Below are positions 44,773 to 54,069 of a DNA stretch of 64,000 nucleotides, one piece after another (the first letter of the stretch is position 1; each line of letters begins with the position of its first letter). This DNA comes from Bog-473 sp963834405 (GTDB lineage Bacteria; Actinomycetota; Acidimicrobiia; Acidimicrobiales; RAAP-2), in the NCBI GenBank assembly GCA_963834405.1, contig CAWIBX010000002.1, positions 310,001 through 374,000 of the forward strand. Reading direction: 5' to 3'. Under the pieces are notes generated by a model. That model saw only the letters and a program-made list of their open reading frames with translations, ran no database searches and was not told the origin of the DNA. Both the position numbers and the translations under genes were made by a program.

Positions 44773-46990
44773 ATGCACCTGTTCCTCGTCTACACCATCC
44801 TCGGCCTGGTAACCGGCGCGGTCTACGGGATCGCCGCCTCGGGGTTGGTGCTCACCTACACCACCTCGGGCATCTTCAACTTCGCCCAGGGCGCGCTGGC
44901 CATGTTCGCCGCGTTCACGTACTGGCAATTCCGCTTCGGCTGGAACTGGCCGGCGCCGTTGGCACTCCTCCTCGTGATCGGGGTGCTGGCGCCGCTGGTG
45001 GGCGCCCTCCTCTACGGCGGCATCATGCGCGGGCTGCGCGAGACGGCGGAGGTGACCAAAATCGTCGTCACCATCGGCATCATGCTCGGCCTCATCGCGC
45101 TGGCCCAGTGGATCTGGAACCCGACCTTGACGCGGACGGACCAGCTCTTCTTCGGGGAGAGCGCCAAGTTCCAGGTGTTCGGGGCCTACGTCACCGCCCA
45201 CGAGGCGATCGCCCTGGGCTGCGGCGTGCTCATCGCCGTGGGCATCCGCCTCCTCTTCAAGAGCACCCGGACGGGCGTGGCCATGCGGGCCGTGGTGGAC
45301 AACCCGTCACTCCTGCAGCTCAACGGCGGCCGGCCCGAGCGGTTGGCCGCGTTCTCGTGGGCGCTCGGCGGCGGCCTGGCCGCACTGGCCGGCATCCTCA
45401 TCACGCCGATCAGCGGCGGCACCCTCGACGTCCACGTGCTGACGTTGCTCGTGCTCGACTCCATCGCCGCCGCCATGTTCGGCCGGCTTCGCAGCATCTG
45501 GTGGACCTTCGCCGGTGCCATGTTCCTCGGCCTGGCGAGTACCTACGTCCTGGGGTACTTCCCCTCCACGTGGTCCTGGGCGTCGAACTTCCGCATCGCG
45601 CTGCCGATGATCACCCTCTTCGTCGTCCTGTTGGTGCTGCCGCAGGACCGGCTGCGCGGCGCCCGGGTGCTCCGCACCAGGGAGCGCTTCACGGTTCCGA
45701 CGATGCGCTCGGCGGTCACGTGGGGCGTGATCCTGATCGCGATCGTGCTGGCGCTCGAGCCGATCATGGATAGCAGCGACATGGGGACGCTGACGCTCGG
45801 GATGACGTACGCCATCATCGCCCTGTCACTCACCCTCCTCACCGGGTACGCCGGCGAGATAAACCTGGCCCCGGTCTCGTTCGGGGCGATCGCCACGATC
45901 ATCGTCTTCCACGTGGGGCTCTCTGGGAACGGGACGGCCCAGCGCATCACCCTCTGGGGCATCTTCCTGGGAGTCGTCGTCACGGCCGTCGTCGGGGGAC
46001 TGATCGCCCTTCCCGCGCTGCGCCTGCGCGGCCTCTATCTGGCGTTGGCCACCCTCGCCTTCGGCGTCTTCGTCTCGGACATGATCATCAACGACATCTC
46101 CCCGCACATTTTTCCCATCTTCCACTGGCACTTCTCGATATTCCCCAACGGCGCGCTCCAGATCCCCGCGGTCAAGCTGGGCCCGATCGACTTCAGCTCC
46201 GCGAAGACGTTCCTCACCGCCTCGACGTGCATCTTCGTCCTCGTCGGCATCGGACTCATCGCCCTCCGCCGCAGCAACTACGGCCGCCGCCTCACCGCGA
46301 TGAAGGACAGCCCCGCCGCCACCGCGACCCTGGGGCAGAACCTGGTCAAGCTGAAGCTCTCGGTCTTCATGCTGTCGGCCGCCATCGCCGGACTGGGGGG
46401 GATCCTGCTGTCCTCGGCCCTGGCCAGCGTCGATGCCAACACCTACATCATCTTCATCGGCCTCCTGCTCGTGATGCTGACGGTGGTGGGTGGCATCGGC
46501 AACGTCGCCGGGGCGCTCATGGGCGGCGTCCTGGCCGGCGCCGGGTTCCAGGTGCTGACGACCACCTTCACCAACCTCAGCACGGACCACGGGGGCGGCG
46601 GGTTCTGGAGTGTCGCTGGCCAACCTCTCCCTGGTGGCACCGGCTCTGGTCGGGGTGAGCCTCGGCCGCAACCCGAGCGGCGCCGTGCCGCAGATCGTGG
46701 CGTCGTACCGCCCGCTCTGGCAGGTCAAGCCGGTGCTCGCCCTCGGTGTGGCCGCCGAGCTCGTGGCCTACCTGCTCGTTCTGACCAACGTGATGGGCAA
46801 TTGGTGGTTCGTGCTGGCCACCGCGGCGATCGCGGTGGCGACGCCGGGACTGGGCGCGCGGTCCGGCCCGACCTCTTCCGGGCTCCCACGATCGCGCCGC
46901 GCGGCGCCCCGACGGCCCGCCGTGGCGGTGCCCGCGGCGACGTCCGGCGGGGTGGCGGCGGTGCAGGGGGTGGCCGATGCCCGCTCTTGA
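44773..46990 (+). CDS. Fused LivH-LivM permease, apparent frameshift near C-terminus
   Basis: One reading frame fuses the two membrane subunits of a branched-chain-type ABC importer: a LivH half (~1-295, YGIAASGLVLTYTTSGIFNFAQGA) and a LivM half (~315-735, LTGYAGEINLAPVSFGAIA; AALRRSNYGRRL-type EAA loop). At ~46614 one extra base breaks the frame (FWSV then, in the next frame, LANLSLVAPALVGVSLGRN). The corrected frame ends at 46990 and overlaps livG by 14 bp, supporting the reading. Corrected length ~738 residues. Since the operon is otherwise clean, a sequencing indel is likely. Confidence 0.85.
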
Positions 46991-47705
46991 GGTCACCGAC
47001 GTGTGCATGGCCTTCGGCGGCGCCCAGGTCCTTAGTGACGTCTCCCTCTCGGTCCAACCGGGACGCGTAACCGGGCTCATCGGCCCGAACGGGGCGGGCA
47101 AGACCACTCTCTTCAACATCGTCAGCGGCCTGCTGGCGCCCAGGTCCGGACGCGTGATCATGGACGGACGCGACATCACGAAGGCGGGTCCCGCCGCCCG
47201 CGCCCGGCGCGGTCTCGCCCGCACCTACCAGCGGCTGGAGCTGTTCAACTCGCTCACCGTGCGCGACAACGTCCGCGTCGCCGGCGAGATCCGCAACACC
47301 TGGGGACGGCGGGGACGGATGGACGTGAACGCGGAGACGGACCGCACCATCGAACTGGTGGGTCTGGGCGACGTCGCCGAACGCGAGGTCAGCGAGCTGC
47401 CCACGGGACGGGCCCGGGTGGTGGAGGTCGCACGCGCGTTGATGACCCAGCCCAAGGTGCTGTTGCTGGACGAGCCCGCCTCCGGCCAGACCGAGCAGGA
47501 GACCGAGGCGTTCGCCACGCTGCTGCGGCAGCTCGTGGACGACCGTGACCTGGCCATCTGCCTGGTCGAGCACGACGTCAGCCTCGTCATGGGGACGTGC
47601 GAGCTGATCCACGTGCTCGACTACGGCGAGATCATCGCCAGCGGGCCGCCCGAACAGGTCAAGAACGATCCCATGGTCGTGAACGCCTATCTGGGGGCGC
47701 CGTGA
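46977..47705 (+). CDS. livG: ABC transporter ATP-binding protein LivG-like
   Basis: A 242-residue ATPase. Walker A GPNGAGKTT, Q-loop in TYQRLELF, Walker B VLLLDEPASG. The ABC signature is the divergent LPTGRARVVEVARAL, usual for a LivG subgroup. ATG 46977 lies inside the end of the permease gene, and the stop overlaps livF by 4 bases. Confidence 0.9.
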   Translation: MPALEVTDVCMAFGGAQVLSDVSLSVQPGRVTGLIGPNGAGKTTLFNIVSGLLAPRSGRVIMDGRDITKAGPAARARRGLARTYQRLELFNSLTVRDNVRVAGEIRNTWGRRGRMDVNAETDRTIELVGLGDVAEREVSELPTGRARVVEVARALMTQPKVLLLDEPASGQTEQETEAFATLLRQLVDDRDLAICLVEHDVSLVMGTCELIHVLDYGEIIASGPPEQVKNDPMVVNAYLGAP

Positions 47706-48409
47706 ACGGTGCCGCGCCCATCCTCGAGCTGCGCGACGTCCGCGCCGGGTACGGACCGATCGAAGTGGTGCACGGGGTCAGCCTGAAGGTCCCGGCCGGG
47801 TCGGTGGTGGCGCTGCTCGGACCGAACGGCGGCGGCAAGACCACGATCCTGAACGTCTGCGCGGGCCTCCTCGCGCCGAGCGCCGGCGACGTCTGCTTCG
47901 ACGGCGAGCCGGTGACGCTCGTGTCGGCCGACGGCCGGGCGCGGCGCGGCATCTGCACCGTGCCGGAGGGACGCGGGATCTTCCCGAACCTCAGCGTCCG
48001 GGAGAACCTCCTCATGGCCACCCAGGTCGGTGTGCCCATGGACCAGATAGAGGAGGTGGCCTACGCGCAGTTCCCGCACCTGAGCCCGCGACGCAAGCAG
48101 TTGGCCGGCACCCTGTCCGGTGGGGAGCAGCAGATGCTCGCGCTGGCCCGGGCCTTCGCGACACGGCCGAGGATCCTCCTGCTCGACGAGCTCTCGCTCG
48201 GCCTGGCGCCGATCGTCGTGACCGAGCTCTACGACAAGGTGCGCGAGCTCGCCTCCGGCGGGCTGTCGATCCTCCTGGTGGAGCAGTTCGCGCGCACGGC
48301 CCTGCCGATCGCAGATGCCGCCGCCGTCGTGCTGCAGGGCCGGATCGCACACGAGGGCTCCCCGGACGAGATGGAAGAGGCGTTGTCCGCCAGCTATCTC
48401 GGCGGCTGA
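47702..48409 (+). CDS. livF: ABC transporter ATP-binding protein LivF-like
   Basis: A 235-residue ATPase with Walker A GPNGGGKTT, Q-loop PEGRGIFPNLSVRENL, signature TLSGGEQQML and Walker B ILLLDELSLGL. GTG 47702 overlaps the livG stop (GTGA), so translation is coupled. The next gene, a glycosidase, starts at the base after this stop. Confidence 0.92.
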   Translation: MNGAAPILELRDVRAGYGPIEVVHGVSLKVPAGSVVALLGPNGGGKTTILNVCAGLLAPSAGDVCFDGEPVTLVSADGRARRGICTVPEGRGIFPNLSVRENLLMATQVGVPMDQIEEVAYAQFPHLSPRRKQLAGTLSGGEQQMLALARAFATRPRILLLDELSLGLAPIVVTELYDKVRELASGGLSILLVEQFARTALPIADAAAVVLQGRIAHEGSPDEMEEALSASYLGG

Positions 48410-51172
48410 GTGCGCACAGTCCCCCGCCGCGTCGTCTGCGCGACGGCCGGCGCGCTGCTCACGGCGCTCCTCCTCGCCTCACCGGTCCCGTCCGGAACGC
48501 CGGCGCAGGGTGCACCGCCCGCTTCTGCCCTCACCGACGCGGCGGCCCTGGTCCACCCGCTGGACGGCACCGGCACGGGTCCGGTCACCCCGGGCACCGT
48601 GGGCGAGTTCCCCGGCGCCGACGTGCCCTTTGGCATGCTCCAGTGGAGCCCGGACACCAGTCCCGACGCGGTGCAGTCCGGAGGCGGCTACGCGTACGCG
48701 GACAGCCACATCGACGGCTTCAGCCTGACCCACCTCAGCGGCACCGGGTGTCCGTCCTATCAGGACGTTCCCGTCCTCCCCACCGTCGGCGCGCTCGGCG
48801 CCTCCCCCGGCGCGACCCTTGACAGCTTCTCCCACGCGCGCGAGGACGCCTCGCCGGGGCGTTACGCGGTCGAGCTCGGCCCGTCGCCGATCGGCGTCAC
48901 GCTGGCCGACACCACCCGGACCGGCATCGCCAGCTTCGACTTCCCCTCCGGCACCGAGTCGAACGTGCTCTTCAAGGTCGCCGACAGCGCCAACCCCGCC
49001 AGCGCCTCCAGCGTCCACATCGTGGGGGACGACGTGGTCGAAGGCCAGGTGACCAGCGGCGGCTTCTGCGGGACGGGCACCGACTACACCGTGCACTTCG
49101 TGGCCCGGTTCGACCGGCCCTTCTCGAGGTCGGGCACCTGGAACGCGTCGGGGGCGGCCGGGGCGCGCACCTGCAGCGGGACATCGTGCGGCGCCTCCGT
49201 CACGTTCGACACCGCGTCGCAGCACCGGGTCCTCCTCAAGGTCGGGATCTCCTTCGTGAGTGCCGCCGACGCGCAGCGCAACCTCGACGCCGAAGATCCC
49301 GGCTGGTCCGTCGCCCGCGTCGCGGCCCGGGCCACGTCCCGGTGGAATGCAGTTCTGGGGCGCATCGCCGCGACCGGCGGCACCGCCGCCGAGGAGCACA
49401 CCTTCTATACCGCGCTCTACCACTCGCTCCTCTTCCCGAACGTCGTGTCTGACGTCAACGGGGACTACGCGGGTTTCGACGGCAAGGTCCACCGGGCACC
49501 GCCCGGACACGAGGAGTACGCGAACTTCTCCGAGTGGGACATCTACCGCAGCGAGATCCAGCTCGAGGCGCTGCTCGCCCCCGGACACGTCAGCGACATG
49601 GTCCAGTCGCTCGTCGACGACGCCAAACAGAACGGCTGGCTACCTCGCTGGGCCATCGTGGCCGGGGACACGTCCCAGATCAACGGCGACTCCGCCGACC
49701 CCATCATCGCGGACGCGTACGCCATGGGCGCCCGCGACTTCGATGTGAAGGCCGCGCTCGCAGCCATGGTCAAGGGGGCGACCCAGACCGAGACGGGCCA
49801 CGGGCTCGAGATCGAGCGCCAGTACCTCGACCAGTACCTGAGCCAGCACTACGTCAACGCCGGATCGCTCGACCTGACTTCAATCGACTACTCCATCGGC
49901 GGATCGGTGACGCTCGAGTACGCCATCGACGACTTCGCCATCGCCCAACTGGCAGCCGCCCGGCATGACACCGCGCTCGCTGGCGCCATGGACCGAAGGG
50001 CCTCCAACTGGGAGTACCTCTTCAACCCCGCCACCGGGTACATCCAGGCCCGCGGCACCGACGGCAGCTTCCCGGCCGGGCCCGCCTTCCAGCCCTCGCA
50101 ATTCGAGCCGGGCGGCCAGACCGGCTTCGAGGAGGGCAACGCCGTTCAGTACACCTGGGCGGTGCCGCAGGACCTGGCGGCCCTGGCCACGCTGACGGGT
50201 GGTGACGCCGCCGCCGCCGCCAAGCTCAAGACGTTCTTCACGGCGTTGAACGCGACCCGCTACTCCCCCTACGACTGGTCGGGGAACGAGCCCGACGAGT
50301 GGGCGCCGTGGGAGTTCGACTACTTCGCCGCACCCGCGGAGACCCAGGAAACGGTCCGTGCGATCCTCGACACCGAGTACGTCGACTCGCCCGTGGACGA
50401 GCCGGGCAACGACGACCTGGGGGCGCTCTCTTCGTGGTACGTGTGGGCCGCGCTCGGCCTGTTCCCGGTGACCCCGGGCACGGCGAACCTCGCGCTGGCG
50501 AGCCCGTTGTTCCCGTCGGTCACCATCGTGTTGCCCGACGGTCGTCACCTCGTCGAGTCAGCCCCGGGTGCGGCGCCCTCCCGGCCCTATGTCCACGCCC
50601 TGCGGGTCACGGGCGTCACCACACCGTCCTCCTCGAGCGCCACGACCTGTGGCGGGCGCGACACGACGGCCACCCGGACGACCGGTGCCTGGGATCTTCC
50701 GTGGCTTCCCGCCTCGGTGCTGCAGACCGGTGGCAGGCTCGCCTACTCGCTGTCCGCCGGCCCCCACCCGGCGTGGGGATCTGCTCCGTCCGACGGCCCG
50801 CCGTCGTTCGGCGCCGGGGCCCTCCCCGCCGTCGGGTTCTCGTCCCCGAGCGGCGCCGTGTCGGTGACGGTCGGGCAGCCGGCGACGGTTCAGCTCGGCG
50901 CGGCGCCGGCGCAGGCGGGTGTGCGCTCGGTCCACTGGCAGATCGCTTCGGAGTCTCCCGGCCTCGCCGTGACCCCCTCGTCGGGGACACTCCCCCTCGG
51001 CGCGACGGCTTCCTCCGGCAGCATCCGGTCCGGTTGTCCGACGCCCCACGCGATGACCCAGGGGCTTACGGTCACTGCCTCAGCCGCAGGCTCGTACGCG
51101 CTGCGCGTGACGCTCACCGCGGCGGACGGCACCGCACTCCCTCCGGTCGTAGTCGACGTCACCGCGCACTAG
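48410..51172 (+). CDS. GH92-family secreted glycoside hydrolase (alpha-mannosidase-like)
   Basis: A 920-residue exported enzyme. A signal peptide (~1-36) is followed by the GH92 beta-sandwich (GEFPGADVPFGMLQWSPDT, GFSLTHLSGTG) and catalytic helical domain: FSEWDIYRSEIQL, GGQTGFEEGNAVQYTW, PGNDDLGALSSWYVWAALG with the acidic pair expected for Ca-dependent inverting alpha-mannosidases. A C-terminal ~250-residue beta-rich region follows. The GTG begins directly after the livF stop, so it is probably translated from the transporter mRNA. Substrate is likely a mannose-containing glycan; the link with a liv-type importer is unusual. Confidence 0.9.
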   Translation: MRTVPRRVVCATAGALLTALLLASPVPSGTPAQGAPPASALTDAAALVHPLDGTGTGPVTPGTVGEFPGADVPFGMLQWSPDTSPDAVQSGGGYAYADSHIDGFSLTHLSGTGCPSYQDVPVLPTVGALGASPGATLDSFSHAREDASPGRYAVELGPSPIGVTLADTTRTGIASFDFPSGTESNVLFKVADSANPASASSVHIVGDDVVEGQVTSGGFCGTGTDYTVHFVARFDRPFSRSGTWNASGAAGARTCSGTSCGASVTFDTASQHRVLLKVGISFVSAADAQRNLDAEDPGWSVARVAARATSRWNAVLGRIAATGGTAAEEHTFYTALYHSLLFPNVVSDVNGDYAGFDGKVHRAPPGHEEYANFSEWDIYRSEIQLEALLAPGHVSDMVQSLVDDAKQNGWLPRWAIVAGDTSQINGDSADPIIADAYAMGARDFDVKAALAAMVKGATQTETGHGLEIERQYLDQYLSQHYVNAGSLDLTSIDYSIGGSVTLEYAIDDFAIAQLAAARHDTALAGAMDRRASNWEYLFNPATGYIQARGTDGSFPAGPAFQPSQFEPGGQTGFEEGNAVQYTWAVPQDLAALATLTGGDAAAAAKLKTFFTALNATRYSPYDWSGNEPDEWAPWEFDYFAAPAETQETVRAILDTEYVDSPVDEPGNDDLGALSSWYVWAALGLFPVTPGTANLALASPLFPSVTIVLPDGRHLVESAPGAAPSRPYVHALRVTGVTTPSSSSATTCGGRDTTATRTTGAWDLPWLPASVLQTGGRLAYSLSAGPHPAWGSAPSDGPPSFGAGALPAVGFSSPSGAVSVTVGQPATVQLGAAPAQAGVRSVHWQIASESPGLAVTPSSGTLPLGATASSGSIRSGCPTPHAMTQGLTVTASAAGSYALRVTLTAADGTALPPVVVDVTAH

Positions 51173-51771
51173 GTCCATCGCTCCCACTTCACGACGTCGG
51201 GGAGCCGCCGGCGTCCCGTAACAAGCTCGGGCCGGGAACGCTCGCCGGGCGTCGGGTGGCCGACGGCGATAGCGCCAATAGGCCGATACCCCGCCGGGAC
51301 ACCGAGGGTGTCCATGAGGGCCTCTGCCCCTTGGAAGATCCCGAAAAAGAGCGCACCGAGGCCGAGGTCGACCGCGGTGAGGAGGATCAGCAGGACGCCG
51401 AATCCGGTGTCGATGTCCCAGTAGGGCACGGGCCACTGCGCCTCTCTCCCCAGTGGGGTGTGGGCCTTGTCCGGGAGCGCGTAGCGGTCGAGGTAGGCCT
51501 GCTTGTGGGCGAGCGGGAGGATCACCACCGGCGCGCGCGTCAGCGGCTCCGACTCGGACTCTCCCCGCCACTCCGGACCGCTCGTCGTCTCCCAGAACAG
51601 CCGGCGTTGCCCCGGGTCGGTCAGCACGACGAAGGCGAAGCCCTGGCTGAACCCGGCCGACGGGATGCGCGTGGCGTTCGCCATGAGCGTCTCGAGCAGC
51701 TCGGGTGCGACGGGCTCGTCGGAGAAGTTGCGCACCATTCTCCGCCGCTGGACTACATCTTGGAACTCCAT
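51169..51771 (-). CDS. Nitroreductase-family protein
   Basis: A 200-residue flavoprotein of the nitroreductase fold. QRRRMVRNFSDEPV is the FMN-binding N-terminus, then RIPSAGFSQGFAFVVL, and a helical insertion FGVLLILLTAVDLGLGALFFG. FMN plus NAD(P)H is expected; substrate unknown. ATG 51771; 4-base tail overlap with the convergent glycosidase gene. Confidence 0.85.
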   Translation of the reverse strand: MEFQDVVQRRRMVRNFSDEPVAPELLETLMANATRIPSAGFSQGFAFVVLTDPGQRRLFWETTSGPEWRGESESEPLTRAPVVILPLAHKQAYLDRYALPDKAHTPLGREAQWPVPYWDIDTGFGVLLILLTAVDLGLGALFFGIFQGAEALMDTLGVPAGYRPIGAIAVGHPTPGERSRPELVTGRRRLPDVVKWERWT

Positions 51772-51842
51772 GGCCCCGCACCGTACCGGCGCACCGCCGG
51801 GCGTCGGAGCGCCCACGACCCGGCCCGCCGGCAGGGGTTCGC

Positions 51843-52256
51843 TCAGGCGTGGCTCGGAAGCAGGTCGTGCAGCAGGGAGTCGACGCGGGTTTCGATCTCG
51901 TCACGGATGGGCCGGACCTCGTCCAGGGCCTTCCCGGCGGGGTCTGGCAGCTCCCAGTCGAGGTAGCGCTTGCCGTGGTAGACGGGGCACGCGTCGCCGC
52001 ACCCCATGGTGACGATGACATCCGCCCGCCGGCCCATCTCGTCGGTCAGCTTCTTGGGCGAGTGGGTGGAGATGTCGATGCCCATCTCGGCCATGGCGGA
52101 GACGACGGCCGGGTTGAGACCCTCGCCGGGTGCTGAGCCGGCCGAGTACACGACCACGCGGTCTCCCGCCTTCTTCGAGAGCAGCGCCGCGGCCATCTGG
52201 GAGCGCCCGGCGTTGTGCACGCACAAGAAGAGCACTTCGGGCCGGTCGGCCGTCAC
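51843..52256 (-). CDS. arsC: Arsenate reductase, low-molecular-weight phosphatase type
   Basis: A 137-residue ArsC that reduces arsenate to arsenite. Nucleophile Cys12 in CVHNAGRS (CX5R loop), with Cys86 and Cys90 (MGCGDACP) for the redox relay; the actinobacterial form often uses mycothiol. DPAGK marks the conserved Asp general acid. GTG 52256 overlaps the aquaporin stop by 4 bases. Last gene of the arsenic operon. Confidence 0.93.
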   Translation of the reverse strand: MTADRPEVLFLCVHNAGRSQMAAALLSKKAGDRVVVYSAGSAPGEGLNPAVVSAMAEMGIDISTHSPKKLTDEMGRRADVIVTMGCGDACPVYHGKRYLDWELPDPAGKALDEVRPIRDEIETRVDSLLHDLLPSHA

Positions 52257-52972
52257 GGCTCCGCGCCGACCCGGTCGGGCACCAGGATCTCGCTCGCCTG
52301 CGTCGGCGTCAGCCTCGGATACAGCACCAGGATCATGACGACGGCGAGTGCGCCGCCCACGACCTGCGCGGCAATGAAGCTCGGCGCGGACGAGGGCGCG
52401 ATCCCCGCAAAAGTGTTGGAGAACATACGGCCGATCGTGATGGCCGGGTTGGCGAAGCTCGTCGAGCTGGTGAAGAAATAGGCGGCGCCGATGTAGGCCC
52501 CGACGGCGGCGGGCGCCGACCGGGAACGGCCGGAACGGGCCAGGGCGAAGATCACCAGGACGAGCCCCAGCGTCGCCACGATTTCGGAGAGGAAGTGTGC
52601 GGGTGAGGCTCGGTGCTTGGCCGAGATCTCGAAGGCGGCCCGGGAGAACATCACGTTGGCCACCGCCGCCCCGAGGACGCATCCGGCCACCTGCGCGGGC
52701 AGATAGAGCGCCGCGTCACGCCACGACACGCCACCGAAAACAGCGTCGACGAAAGAGACGATCGGGTTGAAGTGGCCGCCCGAGACGGCCCCGAACATCA
52801 GGATGATGGCCGCCAGGCCGGCGCCCGTCGCCGCTGCATTCTCGAAGAGCTCCAGGCCCACGTTCCCCGCCGAGAGCTGCTGGGCGGTGATGCCCGAGCC
52901 GATCACGAGCGCCGCCAAGAAGGCGCTGCCCACGAACTCGGCCAGCAGGCGTCGCCAGAGAGCGGCCGGCAT
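52253..52972 (-). CDS. Aquaporin/glycerol-facilitator-type channel (AqpS-like)
   Basis: A 239-residue MIP-family channel with six helices. First NPA box is altered to NPI (69-71, GGHFNPIVS), second is canonical NPA (175-177, SFANPAITIGR). Between arsI and arsC it probably exports arsenite, as AqpS does in place of ArsB; no ArsB/Acr3 gene is present. ATG 52972; GTG 52975 is possible. Confidence 0.9.
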   Translation of the reverse strand: MPAALWRRLLAEFVGSAFLAALVIGSGITAQQLSAGNVGLELFENAAATGAGLAAIILMFGAVSGGHFNPIVSFVDAVFGGVSWRDAALYLPAQVAGCVLGAAVANVMFSRAAFEISAKHRASPAHFLSEIVATLGLVLVIFALARSGRSRSAPAAVGAYIGAAYFFTSSTSFANPAITIGRMFSNTFAGIAPSSAPSFIAAQVVGGALAVVMILVLYPRLTPTQASEILVPDRVGAEP

Positions 52973-52982
52973 CACCGACGCC

Positions 52983-53429
52983 TCAACAGCACGGCGCGTC
53001 TTCGTCTGCGGCACAGCAGTCGCCGTCGCCCCGGATCCCTGTCTCGCTCGGGGCGTCGGCCAGCACCGTGTAGACCTCCCACGGAGCGCCGTCCGGATCT
53101 TCGACCCATAGCTTGTCCTGGACGGCGAAGCAGCAGGTGGTCCCCATCTGCTCGTGCGCGTCCAGGCCCTCGTCTGTGAGCCGGGCCTGGGTCTGCACGA
53201 CCTCGTCGGTGGTGTCGACCTCGACTCCCAGGTGATTGAGCGCCCCACCGGCGCCCCCGTCGCGAAGGTCCGGCTGTTCGACCAGGACCAGCTTCAGCGG
53301 TGGGTCGGCGATGGCGAAGTTGGCGTAGCCCGGTTCCCGCTTTGCCGGACGCGTGGCGAAGAGCTTGGAGTAGAAGCCGACGGCGGCCTCGAGGTCTGAG
53401 ACGTTGAGTGCGAGCTGGACGCGGGACAC
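52983..53429 (-). CDS. arsI: ArsI/CadI-family glyoxalase-fold metalloenzyme
   Basis: A 148-residue VOC-fold protein. The arsenic-binding vicinal pair is Cys99-Cys100 (GTTCCFAVQD). Metal ligands fit Gln5 (SRVQLALNV), His66 (LNHLGVE) and Glu118 (PWEVY). A Cys-rich tail (DCCAADEDAPCC) is added. ArsI splits C-As bonds of organoarsenicals; CadI homologues respond to cadmium. First gene of the operon, divergent from arsR. Confidence 0.88.
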   Translation of the reverse strand: MSRVQLALNVSDLEAAVGFYSKLFATRPAKREPGYANFAIADPPLKLVLVEQPDLRDGGAGGALNHLGVEVDTTDEVVQTQARLTDEGLDAHEQMGTTCCFAVQDKLWVEDPDGAPWEVYTVLADAPSETGIRGDGDCCAADEDAPCC

Positions 53430-53444
53430 GGTGCCTCCGATGTA

Positions 53445-53458
53445 TTGACAGTTGTCGA
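53445..53458. promoter_or_regulatory. Candidate ArsR operator (operon side)
   Basis: TTGACAGTTGTCGA is an imperfect inverted repeat (one mismatch) 16 bp upstream of the arsI start. Its half-site equals that of the perfect repeat at 53480, so both are probably ArsR sites. Confidence 0.55.
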
Positions 53459-53479
53459 TTGGTCAGTATGCTAGTCATA

Positions 53480-53493
53480 TTGACATCTGTCAA
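53480..53493. promoter_or_regulatory. Candidate ArsR operator (arsR side)
   Basis: TTGACATCTGTCAA is a perfect 6+6 inverted repeat with a 2-bp spacer, directly before the arsR ribosome-binding site. With the site at 53445 it fills the divergent promoter. Confidence 0.65.
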
Positions 53494-53506
53494 TGGAAGG
53501 ATCCGG

Positions 53507-53857
53507 GTGCCGGTGAAGACAGCGAACAGAGCGAGGGCGGACGGGACCACCCTCTGTTGCACGCCGTTGACGGTGTCCACCATGACCCAAAGACAGGCAG
53601 AAGCCGCCGCACCACTCATGAGCGCACTGGCGGACCCGATCCGGCTCCGGCTGCTCTCCATCGTCGCCGCCGAGGGTGAGGTGTGCAGTTGCAACCTCGA
53701 GGGACCACTCGGCAAGAGTCAGCCTACGATCTCGCACCACACCCGGGTCTTGGCCGAAGCCGGCCTTATTGTCGGCGAACGACGGGGCCGGTGGACGTGG
53801 TGGAGCGTGGTGCCCGAGCGCCTGGCCGAACTGTGCCACCTCCTCGGCGGCCGCTAA
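53507..53857 (+). CDS. arsR: ArsR-family metalloregulator
   Basis: A 116-residue winged-helix repressor. Core LADPIRLRLLSIV, recognition helix SQPTISHHTRVLAEAGL, wing RRGRWTWW. Candidate As(III) thiols are Cys17-Cys18 (TTLCCTP) and Cys60/Cys62 (EVCSCNLEG). GTG 53507 is set by GGAAGG six bases upstream. It should repress itself and the divergent operon until arsenite binds. Confidence 0.93.
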   Translation: MPVKTANRARADGTTLCCTPLTVSTMTQRQAEAAAPLMSALADPIRLRLLSIVAAEGEVCSCNLEGPLGKSQPTISHHTRVLAEAGLIVGERRGRWTWWSVVPERLAELCHLLGGR

Positions 53858-54069
53858 TTCCGTCCCTCGACTTCACTGCCGTCTTCCCCATACGACAAGG
53901 CGGCTCTTTCACGACGCGTCTCAGGCATCACACACCCGCCGATGTCATTCCAACACCATCGCGGGCCAGCGCCAGGTCGAACGAGCTCGACAACGCAGTC
54001 CGCACGGCCCGGCTCGCTGCCTGACACAAAACTTGCCTCAACTGTTCAGAAGCAGACTGTCAAGTGGGA

